From the NCBI GenBank assembly GCA_030044045.1, contig JASHWO010000238.1, positions 1-5,015 of the forward strand: a DNA stretch of 5,015 nucleotides, in the 5' to 3' direction. Under the pieces are notes generated by a model. The model saw only the letters and a program-made list of their open reading frames with translations, had not been told where the DNA came from and did no database searches. Shown here in pieces: positions 4,334-5,015 of the stretch. Every line of letters begins with the position of its first letter. The first letter of the stretch is position 1. Position numbers and translations under genes: made by a program. This DNA comes from Acidimicrobiales bacterium (GTDB lineage Bacteria; Actinomycetota; Acidimicrobiia; Acidimicrobiales; RAAP-2).

Positions 4334-4929
4334 CCCCGCTCCAGCAACGCATCGCGACGATCATCGGCGGTCTCCCTGAAGCGGACGGCTTTGCCCTGGC
4401 CGGTGGCGCAGCACTCGTCGCCAGAGGGGACGTGGACCGACGGACGCTGGACTTGGACTTCTTCGGCCTCAGCCGCTCGGCTGTCGACCAGCTGGTCCCC
4501 GCGGTTGAACAGGCACTCCAGGACGCTGGTCTTCAGGTTGAGCGCATCACCGACAACCACGGCTACGCCCGCCTGGCGGTCGTCGACCGTACCGATCGCA
4601 CTGAGGTCGATTTGGCGGCCGACGCCCGGCTCTTCCCGGTCGAACAAGGTCCCGGCTATGCGACCCTTGCTGGCGAGGAACTGGCCGTCGACAAGCTGTT
4701 GGCCGTCTTCGGGCGGGCCGAGGCCCGTGACTTCGTGGACCTCATGGCCGTGGAGCATCGCTACGGCCTCGACCACCTCATGGATCTGGCGGCCGAGAAG
4801 GATCGCGGGTTCGACCCAGGCGGATTCAACTGGTCGTCGCAACACCGTGTTGTTAGGCGGAGCGTAGAAGATCATCGAGCGCTTTCGCGGGAGTTTTCCA
4901 TCCGAGGGTCTTGCGCGGCCGCGTGTTGA
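4327..4929 (+). CDS. AbiEii/AbiGii-type nucleotidyltransferase toxin, 3' end replaced by an IS
   Basis: The frame encodes 200 residues from GTG at 4327 (an upstream GTG at 4294 is in frame). It is a DNA polymerase beta-like nucleotidyltransferase of the AbiEii/AbiGii family. Such toxins work in type IV TA and phage-abortive systems and can transfer nucleotides to tRNA. Motifs: GGAAL at 26-30, T40-L-D42-L-D44-F-F (metal-binding aspartates), EVDLA with D95, LAGEELAVDKLLAVFGRAEARDFVDL at about 114-139 (K123, D135). The family sequence stops near FDPGGFN (residue 168, about 4830). The remaining 32 residues are encoded by the end of an IS30-family element on the other strand. The C-terminal helices normally following are missing, so the toxin is truncated and perhaps inactive, although the catalytic half remains. 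Confidence 0.85.
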   Translation: MLTPLQQRIATIIGGLPEADGFALAGGAALVARGDVDRRTLDLDFFGLSRSAVDQLVPAVEQALQDAGLQVERITDNHGYARLAVVDRTDRTEVDLAADARLFPVEQGPGYATLAGEELAVDKLLAVFGRAEARDFVDLMAVEHRYGLDHLMDLAAEKDRGFDPGGFNWSSQHRVVRRSVEDHRALSREFSIRGSCAAAC

Positions 4930-5015
4930 GGGAAAGTGCGACTGCAGCGAGCTCTTCACGGCCGTATCTGGCGAGGTCGGTCCCCTTCGGGAAGTACTGG
5001 CGTAGCAGGCCGTTG
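4831..5015 (-). mobile_element. End of an IS30-family insertion sequence (partial)
   Basis: The element enters from the right edge and ends inside the AbiEii gene. Its inner boundary is placed near 4831 because family similarity of the toxin stops there. The transposase stop is at 4853-4855, leaving about 22 nt for a terminal inverted repeat containing TCGTCGCAACACC. A short palindrome CAACACCGTGTTG (4840-4852) lies in this tip. The other end and any target duplication are outside the window, so the exact boundary is uncertain by several bases. Confidence 0.7.
4853..5015 (-). CDS. IS30-family transposase, C-terminal part (partial)
   Basis: Reading the minus strand from the right edge gives 53 codons ending in TAA at 4855-4853. 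The start is NGLLRQYFPKGTDLARYG, followed by REELAAVALSLNTRPRKTLG and W-K-T-P-A-K-A-L-D-D-L-L-R-S-A. This is the characteristic C-terminus of IS30 transposases, which belong to the DDE superfamily: N-G-L-L-R-Q-(Y/F)-F-P-K-G-T-D followed by L-N-x-R-P-R-K-x-L-G-(W/Y)-x-T-P. The catalytic glutamate normally lies just N-terminal of this segment and is therefore outside the window. No frameshift or stop interrupts the visible part, so the transposase may be intact. The gene runs towards the AbiEii gene, opposite in direction to it. Confidence 0.88.
   Translation of the reverse strand, partial: NGLLRQYFPKGTDLARYGREELAAVALSLNTRPRKTLGWKTPAKALDDLLRSA

Noticed and set aside
4306..4959. Minus-strand 217-residue frame opposite AbiEii
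   Set aside because: It is antisense to the nucleotidyltransferase and runs through the IS end in a different frame from the transposase.
1..5015. CRISPR array or tandem repeat system
   Set aside because: No regularly spaced direct repeats were seen; the only short direct repeat of note is the pair of vapB operator half-sites.

Overview
The window is GC-rich and almost every gene belongs to a toxin-antitoxin (TA) pair. High GC at third codon positions, frequent GTG/TTG starts, apparently leaderless antitoxin transcripts and the protein families present point to an actinomycete-type bacterium (Actinomycetota). Genus and replicon cannot be told from this sequence. It reads as part of a TA/defence island.

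Layout, left to right. Positions 1-319 hold no secure gene: a possible 15-codon tail of an upstream plus-strand gene ending at 49, a C10 tract and two strong stem-loops. Next are: RelE/ParE toxin (320-595, minus) with its Phd/YefM-type antitoxin (592-885, minus); vapB (1034-1276, plus) and vapC (1273-1677, plus), followed 7 nt later by a PRiA4_ORF3 (IS1096 TnpR-like) family gene (1685-2242, plus); vapC (2313-2696, minus) and vapB (2693-2938, minus); a second Phd/YefM-type antitoxin (3080-3346, plus) with RelE/ParE toxin (3343-3630, plus). A 361-nt gene-poor stretch with a terminator-like hairpin follows. Then comes an AbiEii/AbiGii nucleotidyltransferase toxin (from 4327, plus) with its 113-residue partner (3992-4333, plus). 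The 3' end of the toxin gene is replaced by the end of an IS30-family insertion sequence, whose transposase C-terminus runs on the minus strand from the right edge (5015) to 4853.

The first four TA pairs form a mirror image. A divergent unit (RelE-type operon left, vapBC right, 148-nt gap) is followed by the same unit in opposite orientation (vapBC left, RelE-type operon right, 141-nt gap), with the PRiA4_ORF3 gene in the middle. Hand alignment of the two RelE proteins gives 45 identities in 87 ungapped positions, and of their antitoxins 44 in 88. The units are therefore related but long diverged, or were acquired independently.

In all five TA operons a -10-like hexamer lies 6-7 nt before the antitoxin start codon with no Shine-Dalgarno sequence, so the antitoxin mRNAs are probably leaderless. 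Four of the five promoters carry an inverted repeat over the -10/start region that looks like an autoregulatory operator. The two vapB operators share the 9-mer ATGTGCTAC. Each toxin start overlaps its antitoxin's stop codon (4 nt in four pairs, 7 nt in the Abi pair), as expected for translational coupling.
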